NCBI GenBank assembly: GCA_019055375.1
Contig: JAHQIW010007058.1
Location: forward strand, 1-64,000
Source of the DNA: Parelaphostrongylus tenuis
Lineage: Eukaryota > Nematoda > Chromadorea > Rhabditida > Metastrongylidae
Length of the DNA: 64,000 nucleotides
Direction: 5' to 3'
This document shows positions 25,058 through 37,097 of the stretch, in pieces; the stretch's first letter is position 1; each line of letters starts with the position of its first letter. The position numbers and the translations under genes are program-made. The notes beneath the pieces are model-generated. The model made no database searches and was not told where the DNA came from. It worked only from the letters and a program-made list of their open reading frames with translations.

Positions 25058-25191
25058 AATGTTTTTGCACAGCACTCCACATTATTGAATATGTTACGAA
25101 CACTCCTATGAAAAATCCCTGTCTAGCGAATGAGATCGATTTTTCATTTGTCGCTATAAAATGGCTAGTACTTTTAGATGTAGCTGTCGAC

Positions 25192-28100
25192 ATGGGATCG
25201 TCGATATTCGATCGTTGGTGGTTTCGGGCATTCGCTGCGGTCGCATTATTCTTTGTGTGCCAATTATGTTACATGATCTCAAGAGTTCAGAACTTGGACG
25301 AAGAAAAGATTACGGTCGAAGCTGAGGTGATTCCGAAGTCTAATCCAAGCCACTCTTCTTCATCAAACAGGGCTGAGTAGCGCATTGGTTAGTGATGGAG
25401 TATCAGGAAAGCAAGGTGGTACGATGCCCTGGTTCGATCCCTTCCTCAAGACACTTTTGCAATCAATCAACAAGCCTTTAGCGCGAACGCCTTGGTTCGG
25501 CCACTTGCGTGATTGCCAGAAGAATGGTCTTGACCGGCGGCATCCACCGTTCCAACCTCTTCCGTGATTATCCCAGCACTTGGATTCGATCTGTTTCGTT
25601 CCTGACGTCGTCCACAAAAGTCTCCGAAACGTTCTAGTTGTTGTCTCCGTTACTGTTTGACGTTCCCTTTCCTTGTAAATGTCGTAGGATTCTGATCGAG
25701 TCGAGTATCCCTGGAATCCTGGAAACAGATAATCGAGCTTAGACGTTCCAAGGTGGATGCTTTGGGCGCTTTGGAGAATGGATCTGATTGAACTTTGCTT
25801 TCCGAAGGCCTACATCACTAACCAATCCGCTATGCTGTCCTCCCTGTATATGCAAAGAATCTCAATCTAATTTAGTCTTATGCCTTTAGCTGTTACGATC
25901 CATCTCAGATTCAAACGTTAGAGCGCAAACGGGATAACTTACTCATGGAAATTGCGACCAAAGAACGTGAGATAGTACGATTAGATCGAAGGGAGCAACA
26001 GCTGGAAGTTCTGTAAGATTATACTTGTAGATCTAAACCTCTTTTTTCAGTAAGAAAGTGAAGCATGGCATCGATATCATCCAGGATGGAGTGTTCCGGG
26101 TGAATAACTTTATTGCAAGGCGAACAGAGCTTTCATTGCCCGATTAGAGGAGCAATCGAGAAGAAGATGTACCATCACCATCCGGATATTCATTTCATTG
26201 TAAACCAACGTTTAGGTTCCTCATGACTGCCTGAAGACCTGGAGAGACAGGTTTTCAGAGTCCGAAGGGAATCTTGGTAAACCGAGTTACCAAGTAGGAG
26301 ACGATTGTGTTTTGTTCCACTGAACACCTTGTGAAGGCCGGTCATCAGAATATTAGGCTGAGGAAGAAGCCCCTTGGCATCCGCTGAAAATTCAAAGTTT
26401 ATGCCTTGCAATCATTTTTGAGTCACGCATGTTAGTGGTCTGTCAAACAGGGCTGACTTATGGCCCATACACGTGTTTCGATCTTGCGATCTCGTCAGTC
26501 GGGCAGTTACCCTTTCTCGTCTTTTGCTAATTCTGTGGGAGCTCCAGTCCCCTTACTAAGAGTTAGCGACGACGAACGCTTTACACTCTATGTCCAGTGA
26601 AAAACTCACCGAACACAGAGTGGTATACACTCGATTGCTCGTGGTTAGTATATTCAGTACATCATAACCTTCGTTTCGAATGTTTTCTTAAGACCACAGC
26701 TCAAGTTTCAATAAGCCTTGCAATCATTTTTGAGCCACGCATGTCAGTGGTCTGTCAAACAGGGCTGACTTATAGAGCCTGATACACGTGTTTCGATCTT
26801 GCGATCTCGTCAGTCAAAGTTTGTGCTTAAATCCAATGAAAAACGACGATAATTAGTCTTCAAAATATCGACCATCATTATTACGATCTTCTCTCAACGA
26901 CCTACAAGTTTCCGGATCTGCTTGATCGCCATTCCTTGGGCTTTCAATCAAAAAACTCCTGACATGCCTTTTCGACTCGACGAAATGTCTCGAATCGCCA
27001 TCCACACAGTAAATGTTCTATTGAAGGGAAAAGATTATAATTGGAAGGCATAGCATCTGAATTGTAGGCTGGATGCGGTAGGACTTCGACTCCCTCTAAT
27101 TCATCAGACTTTTCCTTAGCCTTCCTTGACCTATGAGGTTTGGCATTGTCTTGCTGAAACAACGCGCTCTTCCGACGTATCAGTGTCAGGGCACTTTTGC
27201 TCCAACGCTTAGGGAGTGTTTATGGAAGTATTCCTCAAATATTCTCAAGAATTTTTATCAACCGCTAGTGAAAGAAGCATAAAAGTTGAATTTTTTGCGG
27301 CTGTTGAACTTTTTCGGTACTTTTTGGTCAAAAAGGGGCACACGAGAATCCGATCTCATTCACTGGAGAATAACTTTTTATAGAAGTGTTAGTAACCAAC
27401 CTGAAGACGATATTTCCAACTACAGTTTGCGTGGCAGTTTTTGCAAAACACCCTTTTATAACGCTGTAAAATTTGGGATAGGACTAACCTCAGTCGCGCA
27501 TATTTCTTGCTGTACAGAGCTACTTTTCTAGAGTATCAGTAGCCATTCGATAACATAATATTTGCCGGTTCCAACACTGAGCTTCTATCCTGAAAAGACC
27601 TTTCCTCTGCAACGCAGCAGGTAAAATGAGTTGAATTCACTTTGCGACCAAGGCTTTGGCCATTTCACGTGCCGCTTGGTAAGGCGACCACGTGCGCTGG
27701 CTCGAGGATCGATCGATCGTGGATTAGTTTTACGACTTAGCGTCAGTACATGTGCCGCTTCACCCAGCGGCACGTGAATTGGCCAAAGACCACCTTGATC
27801 GCATATGCGAAATCAATTCAATTTACCTGCTGCGTTGCAGAGAGAAAGGTCTTTTTAGGATATAAGCACATCGTTGGAGTCACCGAACATTGCGTTATTG
27901 ATTGATCACTAGCATTTCAAAGAAGGAGCTCTGCGCGGAGAGAAATATGCGGGTCTGTAATGCATGATTCTTTTCTGTAACAGCGTCAGAAAAGGCTTCG
28001 AAATCCGGTGACGTGGGGCCAGCCAGAAATCTAAGCTTTTGATTAGTTACTAACACCTCTGTGAAAAGTTACGCTCCAGCTTATGAGGTCCGTTTCTTAA

Positions 28101-31100
28101 TTTGTCCCCTTATAGCCAAAAGTTCCCTTTTTTCGTCACCTCAGTATCATCTGTATCACCTGTTCCCGTTGATCGTCAAGTGAATAGTACTGGCGCCAGT
28201 AAGCTTCCATTGTTGCTCGTCGTATGAAAGAGTGACCTCAGCGGGTCGTCCTCGCCGTAGGGATGCGTTGAGCTTCATATCTTTTTTGAGGCTTTTTTTC
28301 GATTTTTTTTTTGAAATTTTACCATTGTAATATCGTAATAGTGAAATAGGAGGTTGATGGTTCGGTATATTTTAGTGTTCGTGATCGATTGAGACTCGCT
28401 GGAACTGATCGGCAAGCTGTTCCGATGATCTATTTTGTCACACCGACCGGCTTCCGCCCAACACAGAAAGCTGACCTAACTCGGTTATCTTATACTCTTT
28501 CACATGTTCCTAATTTACACTGGATTGTCGTCGAGGATTCTGATGTGACCTCGGATAGTATAGCAGATATTTTAAGAAGGTATCATTACTTTTGTACAAT
28601 TGATATTGCGACTTTTAAGTGTTAGGTCTTCTCGTATGTTTTCGGCACTGGAGAATTAACACCAAATTTATTGACCATAAGTAATTAAAATTGCTCAACA
28701 ACATCGAAAATGTACACCTTCAGCCTGGACATATTTCTACCATCTATCAGGCAAAAAATCAAGAGAGCACTCATAGCACTTGTCATCTTTGGACTCTAAG
28801 AAGGGCGTCAATCTTCGATGCAAATGATTGATGTTTCGAAACTTCTCCTTGCTTAGGAAATGCTTCAACGACTGTAAGAGGTGACGGTCAAACAGGAGCA
28901 AGTCAGGACTATACGACCGATGACTCAGCTACTCCCAGCCCAAGTCGTTCAGCTTTCGCTTCATCAGTTTGGGGATATGCAGCCTTGTGTTGTGTTGAAG
29001 CAGGTTGAGGTTGCGGCGGCGTCGACGTCCCACCTCTTGCCTGCTGCCTCCAGTATTCCGCTGATTATCACATGACTACAGTCGAAATCTTTGGCCAACT
29101 CCTCGATAGGCAAAGTCGGATCCCTCTCGATTTCTTCGATGACAGCCTTCCTATCAACTTCGCGTGGACATCCAGACTGTAGCTAGTCTTTCAAGTTGGT
29201 ATTGCCAGCGCGAAACCCGCAAGGACCGAAACTGTGTTCGTCTGGATGCAAATCGCTGCACGTTTGATGCTGTCCGAAGCGATCTGTGAATCTCGTCCCA
29301 ATTCGAACTCTTGAGCAGCAAATTGCGATAAAGGCTTCGTTGAAAGACCATAATTCTGCAAGTAGGGACAAATCTGGCACCAAAAGAAAGCTCAGAAATT
29401 CCGCGCACAGCGGTGTTGATTTGTAGCTTGAGAGATGGCGGAAATGTGTTTAGGCTGATGGCGCATGCTTTGAACAGTGTTGCTGAGCAATTCTAATTGC
29501 TTGTGGCTAAATGAGCTTGGTGTTAAATGGTCTAGTGCTACAGCCTATGAAAAGGCCTAATACTGGTTGAAGCACTAGTAGGAATACGAGCAAGGAAATC
29601 TATAAGTTCACACGTAACCTGTAGGTCTCGCCTTCCTTACACTCATTTAAATTCGAAAACACCGCCAGCTATGAAGATGAGGCCTTTGGATCCGAGTTGG
29701 TACTTACCGAGAGGTGTTACACAACGAAATACCGCATTAGCGTGGCTGAGGTGAGAGTTTCCTTCTCATTCCTTTTTTCTTTGATTCCTTGCGACTTTAT
29801 CCTGTTTATCTAAGTGTGGGCTTTGTAGATCAAATGTCTCACTGTTTTTGATATGTGTATTTCAATTGAAATGATCACTTTTGATTTCGTAACCCTTTCG
29901 GTATTTGATATTTCAGTTCAGTTTTGTGGGTACTTTTTCGGTTATACGGGAAGCATCCTTCAACTTCCTGTGAATAAGGCCTTTTTCGCTTTTCCTCAGA
30001 CATTCGTAGCCATAGCTTTGATAGCTTAAAATCGGCGATTTCAATACTAATTATAGTTTTTTTTTTGAAACTTTCCTCGGATCAGTGTAGCAGCGCATAA
30101 GATCACGTTTTACATTCAAGACGTTTCCGGGCATTTTTCGATGGGCAGACCTCTACACTATTAGTAATCAATCGGTAGCTTAAGTAATGGCGATTTCAAT
30201 GCTAGTCTTGTTTCCGGAAAAAAAACCCTTTCACGGCGTAGTAGCAGCGAAATTTAAAAATTAGTTTCACACTTGGCGCGCATTTCTTGTTGGTTAGAAT
30301 GTTTGAATGGGATGTCGCCATGGCAGCAAGCGGGAGTTGGCTGTGAAACTTAATCTTCTTTTCGCTCCTACAGCGCTCTAAAAAGTTTTTTTTTCTGAAA
30401 ACCAAGTTAACTGTTGAAATCGCATAGATCTAAGCTATTGACAGATTATTGAATATAAGGAAAGTAGGTTTTTCTTTTCAAAACGTTGAAAAATGCCCCC
30501 AATAACCGGAAAGTACTTTTTATTGTCACTTCTATCAAAATGTTGTTCATCTTATCTTTACATATCTAAGTACTGCCTTAAGAGTCTAGATCTTTCCTAT
30601 TTTCTAAGGACTCAACTTTCGAAGGCAAAAAGTGGAGCTGTCTATTTTGGTGACGATGATAACACGTACGACTTACGGTTATTCTAATGAGATCCGATCT
30701 ATAAATGTGATCGGGATTTGGCCTGTCGGAGTCGTTGGTGGTCTGGTTGCTGAATGGCCAATTGTGTCGGAAAATGGTTTGTTTTTTTCGAGTATTTTGT
30801 CATAGAAAATGCAACAGGTTTCAGACCTGCTACGATTATGCGCAACAACTTCCATCTTAGACAATTTATGCATCGTTTCAGGAACAGTGGTTGGCTTCAA
30901 CGCTGTGTGGAAACCGAATCGTCAGTTTCCTATCGATATGGCCGCATTTGCTGTGAATATCACTCGGATTACATCTCATCCAAGCGCTGCTTTTTCTTTT
31001 GATGTAGCGAGAGGAGAGCAGGTATTTCTACTTTGAATGCAAATCTACCAACCTGCTTTTAGAGGTGGAATGAGATGCCTCGAGATACTTGGCTTCATTC

Positions 31101-34100
31101 TTATACTTTTAATGCCACTTTTTCCTAATGAGACATGCATGAAGTGGGTAGTAAACCCTTTCGGTACCGCGTTGATTCTTCGCTTGGCACGCGGCGGATC
31201 AACTTGCAGGTGGAGCGCGTTATCATGACATCGTTGTAGTTTAGTTATGAATTTCAGACTTTTATTGCCATTAAAGGGTTTTGTAGTAGGTTGAAAAGAG
31301 AATGCCATTGAACAGACTTCAACATGGCTGTTGTAATGAAACAACAGCAAAGCTTTTTAGTTAACAAATTAAAGCGATCGATTGTTTTGATAATAATGAA
31401 ATTTATATCCTACGATGCAGTTGTGCAGTGTAAATCTTTTTATAGTTGGGCTTCTATGTATATCGTCGTATAAAGACCTTATAAATTGTAGGTTGGTATA
31501 ATAGACCGTTCCATAAGGTTTAGCCCTAAATCAGTGAATACTAAATTAACCCTTTGCGGACGACGCCATTTTCGGCGCGGATTTTCTGCGTAAATAAGTG
31601 GTCAGATATAATAGAACAGACCTCAATAGGACTATTTTTAATTTTCAATGAGGCTGTTTTTAACGGGAATAAACCGCTTATACCTCCATCACTTCTTCGC
31701 ACACATTAGCTATGAATAGAGAATTCGAACGAAATTTTACATTGAACTGAGAATGGGAATCTGAACTGCACTAATAATCAAAAAATCTCAAGAATCTCGC
31801 CGAAGTGGGACCGCATGCAACAAGCAGCACTAATTTGACGAACTACTCATTGGTTTTTCCAATTTTCAGCCAGTATGATTAATTTTATGCACTCCATGAA
31901 GTAAAGTATACGGAAGATTAAAGAAATAGAAGATAGATTAGATTGAACCGTAGGTAAATTTGATTAAAATGTCGTAGAATTGTTCGATAATCCTTCTAAA
32001 TATAGCCTTCTCATGAATACTTTGTTTTTTCTTTGGAGTATGGATTATGAATGAGCTATTACGTTATTTTTATTAGAATCAAAGCGATACTTGTTTTCGT
32101 CAACAAGTGGGATTTCTGTGTAAATAAAGGTCAGATATGATAGAAAAGACCCTCAGTAAGGCTGATTTTCATTAGAAATAACGTAATTGCTCCATTCATA
32201 ATCCACAACTTTCAAGAAAAACCAAGTTCATGAAATGCTATATTAGAAAAATTTTATCAAAAATTCTAAATCTAACGATTTTTCATTTATCTTTACCTAC
32301 AACTCAGTCGAATTTTTCTTCTATCCTTTCATATTTCCCTATACAATTCATGCATGAAGTACATAAAATTAATCATACTGGCTGAAAATTGAAACACACT
32401 GAGCAGTTCGTCAAAAAAGTGCTGCTTGTTGCATGCGATTGATATTTTTCGATTATTAGTGCGGTTCAGATTTCCATTTCTCAGATCAGTGCATAATTTC
32501 TTTCAAATTCTCTATTCATAGCTGTGGTATGCGAAGAAGAGACGGAGGTATAGCGGTTATTTTCCGCCCTGTTTGAGCGCTTTGGTAGAAACGCGTATAA
32601 AACTTTTGGTAGTCAATCGATAGCTAAAATCAAGTGAATTTGGACGATGTTTTTTTATTCCTTGAATGGCCTGTATTCTTCACTGTAACAGTCGATAAAT
32701 ATTTTGTTTCACATTAGAGCATTTCTTGCTGCATAAAGCTTTTTTTCATGAGCAATTGATAGTCGCATTAGATAGGTAAAATCTTAGCAATTTCAACGGT
32801 GTACTTGATTTTGATTAAGAATTCCTAGAGTGTTGTACTGAGTTAAGGAAGATTAGATTTCGCAAATTTGGATAATTTTCTATGTCCCATCCTATTGTGA
32901 CCTCTTAAGAAGAACCTTTTCTGATTTTTAGCAGAGTTATATCAACCATTCGAAAGTTCAAATCCTGGAAATTTTATGATATACTTCATTCTTAAAATGG
33001 CTTCTTTAGAGGTCTAACAAAGAAATTCAAAATATCTTCCACACTCAAGCATTTTCCACTGAATTAGCCTTTCCACTGGACTTTTAATAGTTCTTCGATA
33101 GCTCAAATCTCGACAACTTTCACCATTACTTTGCTTCTGAGAAGAACTCTTTATTGTACTGTAGCAGTCTAAAGAAGATTACGTTTCGCAGTTGATGTGT
33201 TGCTGAAGGCACAGTGACTTGAGAACCAGTTTAGCGAAATCCTAAACATTGGATTGGCAAAACCCAATCTTGTTTTGACTACCACAGCTCACTAAGGAGT
33301 CCTCTCTAAAAATAAACTACTTACTCAAAATAGCTGAGGTTTGCGCTATCGAGTGGTTGTTAATTGTTCATAGAAAAAAAACTTCTGTCCGGCGAGAAAT
33401 CTTGAAACGTGGAACAAAATTTCATTTCGACTGTTACAGCGCAAAAACAAACTATTTGGGAAACATAATACATCGTTTAATTTCACTTGATTTCGGCCAT
33501 AGAATGAATACCAGTAATCTAGTCGAATAGGTCTTTCCTAGAATAAAGAAGTCTCACGATCGCAAATCTTAATTACAATTGCATGTGAGAGAATTCCTTT
33601 TCAAAAGTAAGGATTTTCAAGACAGTTGAGCGTCATATTCTCTTAGAAATACTTTACAAAAGTAATATAAATGATATCTCAAATTTTTTTTAACATGAAA
33701 GTAGTCTGTAGCGGCGGTTAAGTGGATTGGTCTTTTAAATCAGTTATGGACGTTGGGCCAGAAGTGGCTTTGCGATTACCTCAAGCTTGGGTAATTAAAC
33801 CTTCATTTGAATACAACATCGCTAATATAACGAGTTATAACGAAATTACAACATTATGCATTATAAACATTAACTAATGAGGAAGACGATCGACAAACAT
33901 AGGAAAGCAGATCATTCATAAGTAGAAACAGTAAACTAAGGCACAAGAGATCATAAAACATCGTCGTCCTGGTCTTCTAGATATTCTCGTGGTGGCTCTC
34001 AAGATTTCAGGGACTCCTCGGGATTGTCTCAGCCTCAGGGACATCTCGTACATCGCGTCTTCTTGTTGCATTATGGTCAGCGTGGCCCTCAAGTGACGCA

Positions 34101-35752
34101 TGTTGTCATGGAGCCTCTCTATCGTTCTTAAGGTCTTTGATAGGGCTCTCAGCGTCGTCTCAAAGAGGTGGTCAGTTCTGGAACGACGAGGCAACCCCGC
34201 AGTTCCTTGTGACAGAGTTTTGGTACAGTTCCGGTAGATGGAGGATCATATTCTCCCCATTCTCTCGAGTCTTCCAATCGCTGTCCCCATGTCCAGCACA
34301 ATCCTTGAGTTGCATCTGGATGATGCGGGACACTATAGATTACATGACTTGCAGGGGCATTCAACTTGAGCTGGAATAGTTCTTCTCGTAGGTCGCCCAG
34401 GAGTTGCTCGAGGCTAGGTGGCCCGTTCCGCTCTTGTTGTTACCACGATTCGTTTATTTGGAGGTCTTTGAGGTCTGAGCTGTGGGGGTCCCAAGTAGTG
34501 TTGGCTGGTGAGGAGGCGCTAGGTGGACAGGTAATTAAACCATTTATCAATACAACAACAAAATAACGAGGATGTTATAATATCCGGAACTGTATGAGGC
34601 ATGAAAGGATTACAAATTCAACTATTAAATTACTTTCTAGGACCTGGCCTTCGCTCGTAAGAAAGTTCAGTTAAACATGATTACATAATCATTCTTCTAC
34701 AACAATATTGATAGACCTGAAAATCGTCATGATGACTAATGTGACGTGTCATGTTGTAACGTTGTAAATGTGGCAGCATGTTAGCCCAGATGAGTTACAC
34801 TGATGAGAGGTACGAGATGTGAGAGAGTGTTAGAGAGTATGAGAGAAATATATATATATATATTATATATATTATATATATATATCAATAATCGCCGTCT
34901 TCTTCTTCATTAGGTGTTGGCATGTCTTCAAAGTCGAGTTCATCACTTCGTTGAAAGTGCAGGTGTCATGAGAGTTCATGTATCATTTGGGAACAACGGC
35001 TAATGGTCCTTACATTGCTCAGATGCCGGCAGTTATCATGAAGTCTCTCAGTGAGCATCAACGTTTCCAAGAGAGCTGTCAAGGCGTCTTGAAGGATTGG
35101 GAGTTTTCTATACTTCGTCTTGGTACTCTTACAATAAAGTACCAAGCTAGAGTAAAGCGGTGGTAACAGCTTTACTATCTCCTCACCATATTTCTTGAGG
35201 CGGTCTTCCGCGTCATACATGTCCTTTAATTTCGCCTCAATGAGATCCGGATGCGGAGGTTTCAAATACACCAGGTGGCTTGCTAAGCCACTGGCATGCA
35301 GTTGCCTCATCTCCTCGACCAGCTTGGACAGGAGTTGTTTGAGTGGGACTGTATTATGGTTGGCCATGAAGGAAAAGTGACGAATCTGGGCAATGACGAA
35401 CGGCGAGTGTACGGCTCTGTCTCCACTTACCCTTTTTTATACTGTTCCTCGAGACGACGTTGGCTATCATTAATTTTTCTGCTGGCTTCGAATTGATGGA
35501 TTCGAATCTGGTTCACTCTCGATTCTGATTTCACTCTTCTCATGGTTCCTGATTTATCGTGACAAGCGGGCTTGGATTATGCCCTGATATCTGCCCATTA
35601 ATTGACTATACTATTACGAATCTGTCAGCTTGGTTCGAGGAATGTAAGCAGCTTGAGTCGTGAATCTTGCATTAATGACCTTTATGGTTACACTTAACAT
35701 GTTGTGAATTCCCGGTCATAAATCAACATCCTTGTTATAGTTATACTATGTC

Positions 35753-35794
<42 letters not shown>

Positions 35795-37097
35795 ACTAGA
35801 GAAACATCAAGAAGATATGTGAAAATGCCTAACAACAGCTGGCAATATGATCCTTTTCGCAAAAATATGGTTTATTTTTTTTATTAAAAGAGAAATTTTG
35901 GTCAACATTAGCGTTAATCTTGCCAAATAATTTATACAGAAGTCTTATCAGTGATTTCTCATCGTTTTTTGATGACAATCTTCCGCTGAGTGCTTTTTAA
36001 CCCGAAGTGTATTGGGGCTTGCACTACTGTTAGTAGCCCGTCCGAATGGTGCGCCATATAGCTGAGGGTCATAGTGACCCTCATCGTTCGCAAAGGGTTA
36101 ACTAGTTAGAATTGATTAGAATTGCATGATTCTGGTGCCGTTTTGGTATACAACTTGCCTACACTTGCTTCAAGACGGACGCTTGTCTTGGGAAGAAACT
36201 CACTTGCTTATCATGCATGAATGGTGTGTGGGAAAATGCCAGTGAAGCGGAGGGCAAGACTGATGAAGCTTGAGGCGATGATAGGATTGCAAAAAGGGGA
36301 ACAGGAAGTGGTTCGCGAAGTTCAGAGTTGTTGGAGAGAAGAGTCTGGAGGGATCAGTTGCCTAGGGCCGTCCACAGGAAGCTCCATTAATCTTGCGCGT
36401 CGTTTCACTAGCATTTTCCCCTACGTGACATTCCTGCATGAGTAGCAAGCGAATTTGTTCTCAGGACACATCCATTTCGAAGCAAGTTTAGCCAAGTGAT
36501 ATACGAAAATGGTCGCACGAAAATGGGGTCTTGAACGATACCAAAACCATGAAGTTTCAATTATTTCTGATTAATAAATTTGATGTTTATTGCTGTAGTG
36601 CCGAAACTCATGGGACGACCTAATTAATATAATTTGTCTACACAGTTGTGTAAGCTTCTAGTCGTACATGTTGCAGGAATACTCAAGTAACTTCAATAGG
36701 TAAAAATAATCAATTAAGTCTATCGCTAAATACCAGATTTGTATCGGCGCACTCACTCATTACAATAAATAGATCGCATTAAGTCGAGACGCAGCGTGGC
36801 AATCACTGCTACAGATACGGTCCACGGGTACCGTAAGAGTTAAAGTACCTTCAACTTTTGGATTTTAATGCTATACATTCGCTAGCATTTACACGAATAT
36901 TTAAGGAGTCACATTTTCTAAGCGGGTTGGGACTATCTCGAAGCGATCTCGAACCGAAAGCAGATATGTGCACTAAGGTGTATGTATGGCACACGAGGAC
37001 AGAAAAGACTAAACTATCAAAAGCCGATTGGGAAAGGATAGCGGCACCGGATAGAGTGAAGTTTAATGATGTAGAGGCACATGCCCTAGGGCTGTAG
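25192..37097 (+). CDS. Beta-1,3-glucuronyltransferase (B3GAT / sqv-8 / glct family)
   Basis: Exons: 25192-25326, 25909-26012, 26051-26099, 28350-28579, 29625-29750, 30609-30776, 30882-31021, 36906-37097, about 380 residues. It is a type II Golgi enzyme that transfers glucuronic acid to galactose in the proteoglycan linker. The short cytoplasmic end MGSSIFDRWW is followed by an anchor (FRAFAAVALFFVCQLCYMIS), a coiled-coil stem (exons 2-3), then the catalytic domain: YFVTPTGFRPTQKADLTRLS, VPNLHWIVVEDSD, RGVTQRNTALAWLR, the DDD metal site in VYFGDDDNTYDL, WPVGVVGGL, RQFPIDMAAFAVNI and the diagnostic C-terminal VYVWHTRTEKTK. One extra T near 30683-30688 breaks the frame between LRLF and NEIRS and needs removing. 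sqv-8 versus a glct paralogue cannot be decided here. The last intron is 5.9 kb. Confidence 0.9.
25371..25850. repeat. Head-to-head inverted pair of SINE family 2
   Basis: Forward head GAGTAGCGCATTGGTTAGTG at 25373 with B box GGTTCGATCCC, and the same head reversed at about 25805-25835 (CATCACTAACCAATCCGCTA). It begins 45 bp after glucuronyltransferase exon 1 and fills intron 1. Confidence 0.65.
26440..26830. repeat. CACGTG-family MITE with an internal duplication
   Basis: ACACGTGTTTCGATCTTGCG appears at 26466 and again near 26784, each followed by ATCTCGTCAGTC. The upstream segment CAATCATTTTTGAG.CACGCATG is also duplicated (about 26408 and 26722). It sits in intron 3 of the glucuronyltransferase. 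Confidence 0.6.
26880..27200 (-). pseudogene. Mariner transposase, C-terminal relic
   Basis: The reverse strand reads FQQDNAKPHRSR (second catalytic Asp region), then VLPHPAYNSDAMPSNYNLFP, matching the mariner HPPYSPDLAPSDYHLF motif, and a stop soon after. YSPDL has become YNSDA, so the third catalytic position is altered. Only the last quarter of a transposase remains; inactive. Confidence 0.85.
28800..29420 (-). pseudogene. Mariner transposase relic with internal deletion
   Basis: On the reverse strand an N-terminal part (GNTNLKD, then a recognisable helix-turn-helix: VIEEIERDPTLPIEELAKDF, CSHVIISGIL) runs almost directly into the C-terminal part (SYSPDLLLFDRHLLQSLKHF). The catalytic core between is missing and several frameshifts are present. 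It lies in the intron before glucuronyltransferase exon 5. Confidence 0.8.
31590..32570. repeat. Large fold-back inverted repeat
   Basis: The arm at about 31665-31960 (TACCTCCATCACTTCTTCGC, AGCTATGAATAGAGAATTCG, CAGCCAGTATGATTAATTTT) returns inverted at about 32335-32560 (AAAATTAATCATACTGGCTG, CTCTATTCATAGCTGTGG). Nested inside, GGTCAGATATAATAGAA near 31605 and GGTCAGATATGATAGAA near 32130 are direct repeats. Arms are visibly diverged, so it is not recent. Confidence 0.75.
33916..34380 (-). pseudogene. Decayed paralogue of the antisense intronic gene
   Basis: The reading frame 34194-33916 contains TIERLHDNMRHL, aligned with TERLHDNCRHL of the neighbour at 34966-35367. Upstream, 34364-34200 matches the neighbour only when switching frames (ASHVIYSVPHHPD against ASHLVYLKPPHPD; then LKD...ILHLPELYQNSV against LKD...LPPLYSSLV). 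After the shared part a different frame gives an acidic tail (REYLEDQDDD) like its neighbour's. At least two frameshifts: a tandem duplicate that has decayed. Confidence 0.55.
34846..34886. repeat. (TA)n microsatellite
   Basis: Alternating TA interrupted by TTATAT, at the 3' edge of the antisense intronic gene; its likely stop codon (reverse TGA at 34885-34887) lies inside it. Confidence 0.85.
34885..35543 (-). CDS. Antisense intronic gene of unknown function
   Basis: Two exons can be proposed on the reverse strand: 35543-35431 (MRRVKSESRVNQIRIHQFEA..., donor GG|GTAAGT) and 35385-34966, with a 45-nt intron ending GCCCAG. Exon 2 is strongly protein-like: LKQLLSKLVEEMRQLHASGL, PPHPDLIEAKLKDMYDAEDR, KLLPPLYSSLVLYCKS, LTERLHDNCRHLSN. 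Past an in-frame TGA the same frame continues with an acidic tail (RSDELDFEDMPTPNEEEDGD) to a second stop at 34885. The exon junction is one base out of phase. I do not recognise the family; predicted mostly helical and soluble. It could be a host gene or cargo of the surrounding repeat element. A decayed paralogue lies 0.8 kb further on. Confidence 0.45.
35754..35793. repeat. (TA)n microsatellite
   Basis: About 20 perfect TA units. Confidence 0.95.
36130..36640. repeat. Dispersed repeat, second copy
   Basis: Matches the segment at 19830-20345 in the GTF3C5 intron (TTGTCTTGGGAA, GTGAAGCGG.GGGCAAGA, GAGTAGCAAGCGAATTTGTT, TTAATAAATTTGATGTTTAT). Probably a degenerate transposon. Confidence 0.5.

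Larger units (their letters stand above)
22000..25191. other. Repeat-rich intergenic stretch
   Basis: Between GTF3C5 and the glucuronyltransferase. It holds a MITE with CCCTTT-type ends (about 22277-22507), a 28-bp inverted repeat around GCAGATGCAGAGG-like DNA (23314-23341 against 23492-23519), the MITE at 23952-24166, a long dispersed repeat (24290-25110) and the tRNA-like sequence at 24986. I found no supportable gene. Confidence 0.5.
31546..36101. mobile_element. Possible 4.5-kb TTAA-flanked element in the last glucuronyltransferase intron
   Basis: Left end TTAACCCTTTGCGGACGACG; right end (reverse complement) TTAACCCTTTGCGAACGATG: 18 of 20 bases agree including TTAA. Between them lie a 1-kb fold-back, AT-rich DNA, the two antisense coding units and two (TA)n tracts. 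Pairing these two ends as one element is inference; they could be ends of separate MITEs. Confidence 0.35.

Noticed and set aside
34966..34984. In-frame TGA as a selenocysteine codon in the antisense gene
   Set aside because: No SECIS-like structure or family precedent; the paralogue has CTG there, so a nonsense change or an indel is simpler.
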